From NCBI GenBank assembly GCA_943737045.1, contig CALSFV010000265.1, forward strand, positions 372,001 through 436,000: a DNA stretch of 64,000 nucleotides, in the 5' to 3' direction. Both the position numbers and the translations under genes were made by a program. This DNA comes from Parapristionchus giblindavisi (Eukaryota > Nematoda > Chromadorea > Rhabditida > Diplogasteridae). Shown piece by piece: positions 24,537 through 34,406 of the stretch (the stretch's first letter is position 1; each line of letters begins with the position of its first letter). A model generated the notes under the pieces. The model saw nothing but the letters and a program-made list of their open reading frames with translations. It searched no databases and was not told the DNA's origin.

Positions 24537-24859
24537 AAACAAAGATCAAAGTTCATACATGCAAGCCAGGAACATAGGTAGAGAGGTAGATCACTAGTTA
24601 TCTCACGCTCAACCAATCAATCTCTAGTACTCTCTAGTGCTCTCTCACTTCTCCACACTCTCTCACACATACGACGCGCTCTCTCTCTACTTAGACATGG
24701 CAATCAAACGATCATTCCCTCATTATGTATCTTTGCTTTTATGTAAACAATATTAGTATTAGATTAGCTAAATCTCAATCAATTTTTAATCGTTCACTCT
24801 TTAACCTTATTAAGTTCTTCTTCTTTCCTTTGAAAAATCGTATTATTGAAAACTGTCCT

Positions 24860-24934
24860 GTGTGGGTCATCCTACTGATGAGGCCCATCCCACACGGGTC
24901 GGTCCAGTGTCTAGGACCAGGGCCGAAACACTGG
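24860..24934 (+). ncRNA. Strand-permuted hammerhead-like ribozyme, upstream PLE copy
   Basis: Elements in order: P0 GTGTGGG (24860-24866); helix I strand TCCTA (24870-24874); CTGATGA (24875-24881); helix II strand GGCCC (24882-24886); P0 partner CCCACAC (24889-24895); helix III strand CCAGTGT (24904-24910); C (24911); helix I partner TAGGA (24912-24916); CCA; helix II partner GGGCC (24920-24924); GAA; helix III partner ACACTGG (24928-24934). Every hammerhead core base is present, including a GUC cleavage triplet, with cleavage predicted between 24911 and 24912. In canonical hammerheads the cyclic order is CUGANGA strand, GAAA strand, cleavage strand; here the last two are swapped. Hammerheads are known in PLE terminal repeats, which supports a functional reading. 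Confidence 0.7.
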
Positions 24935-25214
24935 ATCGTTTTTTATCTCTAGATAGTCAGTCTTTACATAGTTTCGTTTCTAACACAACCTACTTTAAAA
25001 CCATTCTTTCATTACTTTAACTCTAATTCATGCTTTCTCCATCGGGTTTCGTGATGCCGAGAGCATTGCTCCGCTCCGAAGCCTGCGGGGAATCCCTATA
25101 TTAGATAACCACCTTTTCTAACTCTTTCCTTTCTTGTATGCACTCCACTTCGTACTCCTACACTAGGTTGTTTCCTTTTTCACATTGACTTTTTTGCATT
25201 CTTCTGGTCAGTGA

Positions 25215-25290
25215 CCACGGTGCATAGCACCACCAGTAGTGACTTAAATGTCACAGGGTCGGCATAGCCGGCTACATTCTAGACTCCACC
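25215..25290 (+). other. Hairpin-rich stretch in PLE 5' region
   Basis: Three adjacent short hairpins can be drawn: GGTGC-ATA-GCACC, GTGAC-TTAAAT-GTCAC and CGGC-ATA-GCCG. No known RNA family was recognised. Confidence 0.35.
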
Positions 25291-25945
25291 CCACATAAGG
25301 GCCTATATGGTACCAGTGGTGGTGAGAGGTATCATAGATTGAGAAATCAATTTATAAATAAATTTTAATCTTGAATCTAAATCTAATAAAACTCTAATTA
25401 AAATTTAATTAATTAATTTAAATCTAATATAAATCTTAATTACTCGAATAATAAATTACACAATTTTTAATATGATAAACCAAATAACAGAACCAGCTTA
25501 TAACCAAGACTATAATTCCATTGTAACATCATCAATCTCCTTGGTTTCAGTTACACCTTTTACGTCTCCATTGTTATTATTATATTTATTATAAATGCTT
25601 AATTTTAAATAAGAATATTTTTAGTCAAACATCAACTCTGATTACACACCTAAATAAACACCTACCATGCATTGCATTAATGGACTCTAGTACACTCATT
25701 GCACACATATCAACCTCCCCATTCAAGAACATATACGTTCAAATCCTTTAGCCAAACCTTCCTAAAACCAAGCGCCTTCAGCAATGCATTTGGATTTAAT
25801 ATTTTTCAAACTTCTATTTAATAAAATATTAATAGCTCATAAGCTCAAATTATTTACCTATAAAACCGGTTTTTCCTCCTAATATATAATTATAACATTA
25901 CTATTATATTGAGACTGCAGTGACCACCCTACCGCTGTGACCAAA

Positions 25946-26048
25946 GGTCGTGTGGAGAGCGGGGGTGTAAAGCGGTCTGACCGGTGCGGTGTCCCTATTT
26001 AGGGGAGTCACACCGTGGTGGCAGCCCCACCAAGTTGTCTACACGACC
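25946..26048 (+). other. Predicted multibranched RNA upstream of the PLE ORF
   Basis: GGTCGTGTGGA (25946-25956) pairs over 11 positions (one G-U) with TCTACACGACC (26038-26048). Enclosed hairpins: CGGT/ACCG (25973-25983), CGGTGT/ACACCG (25987-26015) with inner CCCT/AGGG, and TGGTGG/CCACCA (26016-26032). The result is a closed four-way junction-like fold about 40 nt before the open frame. It is not a recognisable tRNA and has no hammerhead core. Confidence 0.5.
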
Positions 26049-26228
26049 GGCCCTAAAAAGCCAAGGGATGAGCCTCCCAATTAATAGCTCGCAAACAAAA
26101 CGCTAAAACCTTCTGCCTTAACTTCTGTTTCAAAATGTTCCTTTATCAGAAAGGAGGGAGGGAAGAACTTAATCTCCCTCGAGTCCTCTTCTGACTACAC
26201 AGGTTATAAGTGTTCTCGTTCGCGATGC

Positions 26229-28907
26229 ATGATTTGTCCAAAAATGAATTTATATACTGGTGTAAAAAGTACGATTACTAATGATATATACATGACTAAC
26301 AAGAGAAATAATGATACATGTACAAGCACTTTCGTTGTTTATCTGATTACATGTACTGTTTGTGAAATGCAATATGTTGGAGAAACAAAACAGCGTTTGA
26401 AATCTAGAATGTCACAACATAGATACTCATTTTCTTCGAATCATCTCAATACGTTCCTCAGTAAGCATTTCAAAGAACCTTTTCACGATAAAGAATCATT
26501 CCGTATTGATATCCTAGATCATGCCACTAATAAAAGAGAATTATTAGAAAAAGAACTCATGTGGATTAAAGCGTTAAATACAGCATATCCTCTAGGCTTA
26601 AATGACTCTATAAAGAACTTTGGTTATATATCTGAGAATATTGATCCATTAGATAAAAGAACACATCCATATTATACAATGCCGATGATTAATAATCACA
26701 GAAAGAATAGAGGTATACGTAAGAAAAGAAGACGTAAACCATTGGCAAAATGTACAAAACCAATAGACGAAATAGTTGCAGACATTACATTATTCGAATC
26801 CAGAGAATTATTCATTTATGGTAGATCGCTATCTCATCATCAACTAAGACAACTAGAATTATTCACTACAGATCAACGATTTTCATTATTAACTCATTAC
26901 AATAAATATAAAATTTATTCGGTCATCTGTCCCCATTATTGGAAAAATCATAAAGAACCTTCAATACACAGAAGACCGAATGAAGTTGCTCTTCGAATAC
27001 CATTCATAGGAAAATTTATGGATAGAATAGCATTATCAAATATTTTAAACTCACAAAAAATAAAAGATATATGGAAGGGAATTAAAATTGAGGATAATGA
27101 CATACCGTACATTAGCACACGCTATACCCTTACAGAACCAACATCAAATATAATATGCAATTATGGAAAATTCTTACGAACATTAACTGCAGACGAAAAA
27201 TATAAAATACTTAATAGAAACTGTAATTGCAGTGAGTTCAAAGAATTCGTTGATAAAACATACGGCCATGTTTGTACAGGAAATACTTCAATTATAAAGG
27301 AAGAATCACTACGAGAAATAATCAATAAAGGCACAAAATTTAGACTAGAAAATTATGTTAATAATAATGACATCATAAAAATAGTCAATAACGCCATTGA
27401 AGAAGTCGTTCAAAGAATTTTAAGAAAAACAAAGAAAAGTGAAAAGCTTGGACTAGTAATTGGACTACTTCAAGAATACGCCATAAAGAAAATAATAAAT
27501 AAAATAGAAAAATATAATAAACCGAAGTCAGAGCAATTTAATTTCAAAGGTTTGACAAGATTACAAAATAATTTTATAATAACAGCAGTCGATAAAGCAT
27601 CTGGAAACTATGCCTTTACTTGCAAAAAACTATACCTTCTTTTTATGGAAAAAGAGCTAAATAATAAGAATAATGGTGAAAATACTTATGAACCAATTAA
27701 TAGCTTTGATAAAGATGCAAAAATAAAAGAACATACACAATTTTTAAAGAACTTCAATCTACAACAAATCGAAAATGCTAGTTTACCACGTATTTACGGA
27801 ATTCCAAAAATGCATAAGAATCCTATTAAGTTCAGGTTTATAACAGGAGCATATAACAGTAGCCTTAAACCAGTATCTATACAACTACAAAAGATACTAA
27901 AATTTTTACAAAATCATTTCAGAAGATACTGTAAAACAATAACTGGACATAATAAAATCAATAATTATTTTACCATTCAGAATTCGTTTAAAGTTATACA
28001 TAATGTTCAATCAATCAATAACAAGAAAACTGAAATCTTTTGCGCCGATTTTGCATCCCTCTTTACGAATCTTCCTCATAAGATAGTACGCCAGAACATA
28101 TTCTTCCTTATTGATCTTTTATTTAAAAATTCTAATTCAGAATACATTGTAATTAAAGGAAATTATATCAGATACGACAAAACAAATAGCTCCATATCTG
28201 GCAAATCCTACCATAAAAATGATATAAAACTTATTTTGGAATATATATTAAATAATAGCTACGCATACTATGGAGGAGTATATTATAAGCAAAATAAAGG
28301 CATTCCGCAGGGAAACAACGCTTCACCTCAGATAGCTGATCTTACGCTAGCATCGATGGAGTTCCAATATATACAGAAGAAAGTAAAAATGAATCATCCA
28401 CTAGCGTACTCATTAAATAAGACATATAGATACATAGATGATCTTTTGCATATATCGGAGAATACCTCAAAGTTTATTGAAATGACGAAAGAAATGTACC
28501 ATCCGTCCTTAACTTTAGAACAAACAAATAGTGAAGCTAATAAATGTGCATTTTTGGATCTCAGCATAGAATTGTCCAATGGAAGAGCGACTACTAAACT
28601 CTACAACAAGACGGATGACTACAGTTTTGAAGTCATTAGATATCCACACTATCACTCAAACATTCCAATGTATATTGGTTTGAACACATTATCGGGCGAA
28701 ATACTTCGAGTTTATCGTAATTCATCTAATTTTGTCTGTTTTAAAGAAAGAGTTAAGTCATTATTTGAATATTTCTATAAAAGAGAATACCCATTCCACA
28801 TTATTCGACCGCGAATCTACAAGGTTCTAAATAAAAACCCGGCAATTAGTTTAAAATATGGAAAAACAACAGCAGAACTATGTTTAAAAGTTTTAGATGA
28901 AGAGTAA
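26229..28907 (+). CDS. GIY-YIG endonuclease-reverse transcriptase of Penelope-like element
   Basis: 892 codons from the first Met. GIY-YIG domain at residues about 36-110: VVYLITC (GIY equivalent), YVGET (YIG equivalent), conserved Arg/His-rich TKQRLKSRMSQHR and a Glu-containing ELLEKELMW. Reverse transcriptase follows: motif A ADFASLFTNL (about 605), motif B GIPQGNNASPQIADL (about 691), motif C YRYIDDLL (about 733). The YIDD box and both nuclease signatures are intact, so the protein could be active. The frame is open upstream to 26088 without a Met, and includes CSRSRCMIC, a Cys cluster that the annotated Met would cut. The true start is therefore probably in an upstream exon (TTAATAG acceptor at 26081-26087) or non-AUG. 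Target-primed retrotransposition enzyme; codon use is AT-richer than host genes. Confidence 0.92.
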   Translation: MICPKMNLYTGVKSTITNDIYMTNKRNNDTCTSTFVVYLITCTVCEMQYVGETKQRLKSRMSQHRYSFSSNHLNTFLSKHFKEPFHDKESFRIDILDHATNKRELLEKELMWIKALNTAYPLGLNDSIKNFGYISENIDPLDKRTHPYYTMPMINNHRKNRGIRKKRRRKPLAKCTKPIDEIVADITLFESRELFIYGRSLSHHQLRQLELFTTDQRFSLLTHYNKYKIYSVICPHYWKNHKEPSIHRRPNEVALRIPFIGKFMDRIALSNILNSQKIKDIWKGIKIEDNDIPYISTRYTLTEPTSNIICNYGKFLRTLTADEKYKILNRNCNCSEFKEFVDKTYGHVCTGNTSIIKEESLREIINKGTKFRLENYVNNNDIIKIVNNAIEEVVQRILRKTKKSEKLGLVIGLLQEYAIKKIINKIEKYNKPKSEQFNFKGLTRLQNNFIITAVDKASGNYAFTCKKLYLLFMEKELNNKNNGENTYEPINSFDKDAKIKEHTQFLKNFNLQQIENASLPRIYGIPKMHKNPIKFRFITGAYNSSLKPVSIQLQKILKFLQNHFRRYCKTITGHNKINNYFTIQNSFKVIHNVQSINNKKTEIFCADFASLFTNLPHKIVRQNIFFLIDLLFKNSNSEYIVIKGNYIRYDKTNSSISGKSYHKNDIKLILEYILNNSYAYYGGVYYKQNKGIPQGNNASPQIADLTLASMEFQYIQKKVKMNHPLAYSLNKTYRYIDDLLHISENTSKFIEMTKEMYHPSLTLEQTNSEANKCAFLDLSIELSNGRATTKLYNKTDDYSFEVIRYPHYHSNIPMYIGLNTLSGEILRVYRNSSNFVCFKERVKSLFEYFYKREYPFHIIRPRIYKVLNKNPAISLKYGKTTAELCLKVLDEE

Positions 28908-29230
28908 AAACAAAGATCAAAGTTCATACATGCAAGCCAGGAACATAGGTAGAGAGGTAGATCACTAGTTATCTCACGCTCAACCAATCAATCTCTAGTA
29001 CTCTCTAGTGCTCTCTCACTTCTCCACACTCTCTCACACATACGACGCGCTCTCTCTCTACTTAGACATGGCAATCAAACGATCATTCCCTCATTATGTA
29101 TCTTTGCTTTTATGTAAACAATATTAGTATTAGATTAGCTAAATCTCAATCAATTTTTAATCGTTCACTCTTTAACCTTATTAAGTTCTTCTTCTTTCCT
29201 TTGAAAAATCGTATTATTGAAAACTGTCCT

Positions 29231-29305
29231 GTGTGGGTCATCCTACTGATGAGGCCCATCCCACACGGGTCGGTCCAGTGTCTAGGACCAGGGCCGAAAC
29301 ACTGG
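29231..29305 (+). ncRNA. Strand-permuted hammerhead-like ribozyme, full PLE copy
   Basis: Identical to the 24860-24934 motif, shifted by 4371 bp, with predicted cleavage between 29282 and 29283. Cleavage at both motifs would release a 4371-nt RNA (24912-29282) that contains the complete ORF. It lies about 320 nt after the RT stop codon. Confidence 0.7.
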
Positions 29306-29400
29306 ATCGTTTTTTATCTCTAGATAGTCAGTCTTTACATAGTTTCGTTTCTAACACAACCTACTTTAAAACCATTCTTTCATTACTTTAACTCTAATTG

Positions 29401-29858
29401 TTCCCAAAACAATGTCGCGATGTCACAACAGACAATATCTTTCATTAACAAGAAGGATAGCTATTCATACATGAATGAAAATGACTTGGGATGATCCTTT
29501 AAAGGCGCATCCCCGCTCTGACAACGCTCTCTCGTAGATAAAGAAAGCGAGAGAGAGAGAGAGAGAGTCTTCAGTGCGAAGAGTTTTAAATTCGAAGGGT
29601 TGTGACTTTAAAGGAACGCTGATTCACTGATCGTTTCAGAGATATCGTTGATTTTAAAGAGATCAAAGAACTAGCATGAATAAAAGTTACGAAAAGCAAA
29701 AAAAAGTTAAATAGTATGTAAAAACGGAGTGTTTTCTAATGGTTGAAGAAAACATTAGAGAGCGAGAGATAAAAGGATGGAATCCATGAGATGAGCTGAA
29801 GAAAGGGGAAGAAGCGAGTGAAGGAATAAGAGGAAGAAGGGACTTCTGTCCATTCCTC

Positions 29859-29898
<40 letters not shown>

Positions 29899-31451
29899 CC
29901 TCTCTCTCTCCTCAACAACAGCAGAGTGACTCTTGAATGAGAAAGAATATAGGAAAGAGTTAGAGAGTGTAGGTATGGAGATGGAACAGAGAAAGAGAAC
30001 GAGAACGGAGTCGAAAAGATCAAGAATATACGAGAGAGTGTTTGAAATCGAGAGACGGCAGAGAATAATGGGTACCATGTGAAACGAGATAGTATGGAAG
30101 AGTGAGAGAGAACAAAGAAACAGAAACTGATAGAGCGTATAGGACAATGAGAGACAGCAGAGAAAAAGACAAAAAGAGAAAGAGTGAGTGAGAGAGTGCA
30201 GAGAAAGAAAGAAGGAGTGTTGAGAACCGAAAGGGAGATAAGAGAATGGGAAACGAGTAAAAGTGTTTGTTGGTGGGGGATTGATTAGGAGAGGGAGAGA
30301 TATTGATATGGGATGGACATAGGGAGAGGGAGAGAGAGGGAGAGGGAGAGGGAGAGGGAGAGGGAAGGAAAGGGAGAGGGAGAGGGAGAGAGAGGGAAAG
30401 GGAGAGGGAGAGGGAGAGGGACACTAGACGTGAGAAGTGTTTGAAAATATCACGGAGTGGCCAATAAACATTCACTTTTATTTTGTTGAACGAAAATCGG
30501 GAGATAACACATTTAAATGGCCAGATAACGGGTTTGATAATGAATGATAATAGATCAAGGATCAGAGATCAAAGATCAAAAGTCAAAACGTTTCATAGTT
30601 CTCAATCCTTCAAGTTTTGTATTTCTAAACTTACAAATGCGATTAATCATACGTACTCAAAACTGTTACATCTTGTTTTTCATTCCATAATTTTATTCAT
30701 TTTAATGTTCACCTCTCTCAGTTTATCGTTAAAGATAAATAAATAAATAAAATATTGTAAATGAGCACCCAATTGTTTCACCAAACAAATAACATTTAAA
30801 GTATAAATTATCGAGAAGCGATTTATTTTGTGCTGTTATTATTAACCAATACGGAAAAAAAACACTTTATCAAAGCGAAAAATAGTATCTGTGATTGACC
30901 AAAAAAGTGGGAAACTCAAAACTCAGAATGGGAAATCAAAAGGGCACTATCCCACTTTGGAACCGTTTTGGAATAGAACTGTTTTGGAAATAAGTTTTGA
31001 AAATTTCACTTTATAAATATAAATTCCAAAATGGGGTAGTGTCATCAAAAGTGGAAAACCCTCCGGTATCTGTGAAAGAAAATAAGGAATGAGATTAGTG
31101 AAGCGATTGTATTATGGTATTTTATAATTATTATGGCGAATATAATGACGATTAAAGCTAATGCCTCGAAGTTCAAAGATCACATGGCAAAATCAATATT
31201 GTACGGTACAGTATGAGAGGTTACGGTAATCACTCACACACAAAATTCACTTACAATATATTCTCTAAGAAATCGACTGCTTAAAACAAAATATTGAATT
31301 TCTTACTTTTCAAAAGTTCTTTTTCTGGAATTTCGAAGAAATGAGAGAGAAAAAGTAAGAAATCGAGTGAATTTTATGTGTGAGCATGGCAAATATGAGC
31401 ATTATGACGGAGATAAAGTGACATTGACTAATTAGGTTATTGATTATTGAT
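29401..31451. other. Gene-free interval with repeats
   Basis: Contains an AGAGCGGAGAGT-family copy (29498-29622), a (CT)n/(GA)n tract (29860-29910), a purine array (30285-30422), an inverted repeat at 30955-31040 (GGGCACTATCCCACTTTGGA against TTCCAAAATGGGGTAGTGTC) and another at 31230-31383 (CTCACACACAAAATTCACT against AGTGAATTTTATGTGTGAG). No exon chain was found. Confidence 0.6.
29498..29622. repeat. AGAGCGGAGAGT-family repeat, diverged copy beside the PLE
   Basis: TTAAAGGCGCATCCCCGCTC, then TCTCTCGTAGATAAAGAAAG and CAGTGCGAAGAGTTTTAAAT with a CTTTAAAGG end. It starts about 100 bp after the PLE 3' boundary. Confidence 0.6.
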
Positions 31452-34406
31452 CTACTCCCGTTGTGGTTTGCGACGTCGCACCTTCTTCTCGGGAACTACT
31501 GGAGGGGGCGGAGTCGGGACGGTCTCCTCCTCCTCTTCTGATTGGTTGGATCCATTATCGATTGGATCACCGGATTGATCTTTGATCTCTTCCTCTTCAG
31601 ACTGATCTTTGATCTCTGCATCATCGTTCTCCTTATCTTCTTCTTCCTTTTCCTTAGGGAATGGATGATCGTCTAACTCTTCTTCTTCTTCACTAGAAAT
31701 GGACAAATCTGACACGGACTCCGTATCCGAGGCTTGTCTCTGAAATTTTGAATGCTACTGGCTCGAAAATTTTTATTTGAAAAATTACTGTAATTACTGT
31801 TTCTTAAAGGAGCGTTTTATGATTATAAACAATTTTGAGTCCTAGACAGAAGTGAGATACCGTACCCTTCTCTTGCCTCCCTTTGCCTCCTCATACAGAT
31901 CGGATAGTTCCTTAAAATCGGCGAGCGCCTGAATTATCGATTTATTTTTGTTATTTTTTAAATGTTAAAAAATATCGAACCTTCTCCAGGTCTTCCATGT
32001 ATTGCGTTGCTGTGGCTTCATCATTTACATCTGTAATTGTATAGTTTTTTTTTGTTTTCGTCCAACTCGAATTAAAAGTATCGTACATCGAAAAATCATG
32101 GGATCATGATTCCTCAGAACCATTCTGAATCAATCTGGCCATTCGGCGATTATTGCCCAATGAGGCTTTTGTGTTCTTATTCTTTCTTTCTATAGACTAT
32201 AGTTTTTGTTTTCGTCTAATTTAGTTAGTAGCTGCTTAATGTTTTTTTCGATGTACGATATATTACGTAAATTATTTTTTTCTATCACAGGTAAGTTATA
32301 TCTCAAGCCAAATGTTCCCAAAAATAGTAATAATTACCGATTCAAATACCCTAGAAATGAGGGATTACAATCAATATTTAGTTTTGGGTAATAGAAAATC
32401 TATTTTTTAATTATTAAAAAAATCAAAACATGCGACTGACTTTTGGCAGTAACAGGTTTGGATGACTCCTTCTCTTCTGCCTTCTTCGTCGACGTCTTCT
32501 TCTGTTTCTTGGACTTTGAAGATTCCTGAATGGATAGCACTGTATAACACAAAATATTTTTTATAAATTAAAATTATCCTAGAAAATAAAAAAAAAGAGA
32601 CCTTTTCCATTCGGAAATTTTGGTTGTGATTTAACATCACACATTTTACTCAATAGTCTACGATAACAACAATATCAATCAATAATCTACCGTACCCCTG
32701 ATTTCTTTTCCTGTTCCACTCCAAGATTAGCCATCATCTCTGGCGTTAGAGTGCCGTTTGCCTGAGCCTGCAGAGATTATCGATTGTTCAATTATATTAT
32801 TGATTCATTTTATCATAAATCGATCGATATTGTACCTTCTCTAGTTGTTCGAGAATATTACTCATGGCGTCCTCGGTCTGTCTGAGTCGCTCCTGTAGAT
32901 CGCGCATCTTACTGCGACCTGCAGTGCCTAAATTCAGGATGGCCGACTGGAATTGAATGGTTACGGCCGGAACGGAATATTACCGAAACGGCTCTTTCTA
33001 TCGCGAATATCATCATCTTCGTCATCAGAATAGTCGTCTCCACGACGAGTACGCTTCTTCTTCTTTGACTGTAAAAAAAGGAACGTTCTATTTTTACGAA
33101 CGTTTTTTTTTCTTTTATGTATTTCGAGATCGGTTTAGGATTTCGAAAATTATTTTAGAAGCAATACATGTGTTCATCCATCAATATAAGCATCTCTGAA
33201 AGCAACTACACCCATCTAGAAACATGCTGAAACAGGAAACATACGGGTTGTTATAAGATGAGGTTACAAAACCACGGCGGTTCAATGATAGTAATTAAGA
33301 AGCTCCCACAGGAATCGCAAACTGAGTATTGAAATTGCACTAGGCATTAGGTCCTCCCGGCGCGAAGCTAAGATACGATACTAATGGGCGCGTTGCCGAT
33401 AGTCATTAGTCAGAGCGGCGCACCTCAGACAGGTTTGGTAGCGCGGCGGAGAGTGCGATAGAGACAATCATTGGATGCCATCGTGCACGCACATCCCTCT
33501 AATGAATTCCACCAAACCCGTCTGGCATCCGCCGTGCCCTCTTTATATTCAATCTTTCTTCTAAAACTTCTGCCAGCGGTGGAAGACGATATTTCATTGG
33601 TGCCCTGCTATTACAGAGGCTGAACTAACGTGCGGGAGGCTTCAAGCCAAAGTAAAATGTAGGGGCTTTCCTCCAATGAACCGCCGTGAAAACGTGATTT
33701 TTACACTAGAAATAGTAATGATCGCCCAATGAAGAACACACAGAATCTCAAAATTTAGTAAATCTCGCCTTGAACATGGTGTAGAGCAGGAAGACGATCA
33801 CTCCGACTGTGTAGAAGGGAATCATCCAGGTGTAGATACCACGAGCACCACCTCCTGGAGGGATCAAAGATTAAAGTACAAAGATCAAAGATCAAACTAC
33901 AAACCCTTGCTCTGTTGTGCTTCAGCCTGGGCTGCGGCCATACGCATGGCCGGATGGGCGTCCGGACCGGGTCCGCGAGTTCCTGGTGGTCCACGGCCTG
34001 CCATACCAGGATGCATTGGAGGTCTGGAATTGGAATACGGTAAGAGATCAAAGATCAAAGATCAAACCTGTCGTTCCTCGTCGCAGGTGCTGGATCATTC
34101 CTGCCCAAGACGGACATAATGAGAGGATGGAAGACTGAGGGGTAGATGACGGCGAAACAAACGATTATGATGGCAATGACAACGGCTGAAATATGGAAAG
34201 TGGTCAACCAAAAGTTGGAAATGGTAAACCAAAATAGGAAAGTCATTTACCAAAACTGGGAAACTGGTTAACTTCTTACCCATTTTCCATCCTCCGAAGC
34301 CTCCGACACCATCGTCATCATCATCATCATAATCATCTTCATCATGATGACGTCGTCTTCGAGGCTCCCTACCCTCGGTGCGTCGACGTCGACGAACTTC
34401 GGCCAT
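31452..34406 (-). CDS. ric-3: RIC-3-like nicotinic acetylcholine receptor chaperone
   Basis: Eleven exons on the minus strand: 34406-34280, 34185-34068, 34023-33905, 33854-33769, 33068-32984, 32927-32836, 32767-32696, 32525-32441, 32030-31981, 31928-31866, 31739-31452; 394 aa. RIC-3 resides in the ER and promotes folding and assembly of acetylcholine receptors. Layout matches the family: Arg-rich, acidic N-terminus (MAEVRRRRRTEGREPRRRR); TM1 (about residues 44-67, AVVIAIIIVCFAVIYP then SVFHPL); Pro-rich linker ending HPAMRMAAAQAEAQ; TM2 (GIYTWMIPFYTVGVIVFLLY); basic stretch SKKKKRTRR; coiled coil (MRDLQERLRQTEDAMSNILE); long acidic C-terminal tail. Intron 4 begins with GC rather than GT (AAG|GCGAGA) and holds a 416-bp MITE. 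The start Met is well placed at the head of the Arg-rich segment. Confidence 0.95.
33273..33688. mobile_element. MITE in ric-3 intron 4
   Basis: 416 bp bounded by inverted CACGGCGGTTCA termini (left CACGGCGGTTCAATGA, right TCCAATGAACCGCCGTG). GC-richer than the surrounding intron and without an ORF. It nearly fills the intron with the GC donor. Confidence 0.75.

Larger units (their letters stand above)
24082..25029 (+). mobile_element. 5'-truncated Penelope-like element copy
   Basis: Essentially identical to 28453-29400 (offset 4371 bp) and ends at the same position, ...TTTAACTCTAATT. It retains the last 141 codons of the RT ORF (24111-24536), the 3' UTR and the ribozyme motif at 24860-24934. 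The full-length copy follows directly, so the pair has the head-to-tail arrangement known for PLEs, with the upstream partial copy acting as a long terminal repeat-like unit. Confidence 0.93.
25030..29400 (+). mobile_element. Penelope-like retroelement with N-terminal GIY-YIG (Naiad-like), full copy
   Basis: Carries one long ORF (GIY-YIG nuclease then reverse transcriptase), a structured 5' region and a 3' region with the ribozyme motif. The 3' boundary at 29400 is fixed by comparison with the truncated copy (25029). The 5' boundary is placed at the junction with that copy, but the first kilobase may include unrelated sequence. PLEs with nuclease N-terminal to RT correspond to the permuted Naiad/Chlamys branch, as opposed to classic Penelope with a C-terminal nuclease. 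The intact ORF and near-identical tandem partner suggest recent activity. Confidence 0.88.

Noticed and set aside
24850..24945. Ordinary type I or III hammerhead
   Set aside because: I looked for the helix I or III partner strands in canonical positions (after GAAA or before the CUGANGA strand) and found none; the only perfect partners lie between the CUGANGA and GAAA strands.
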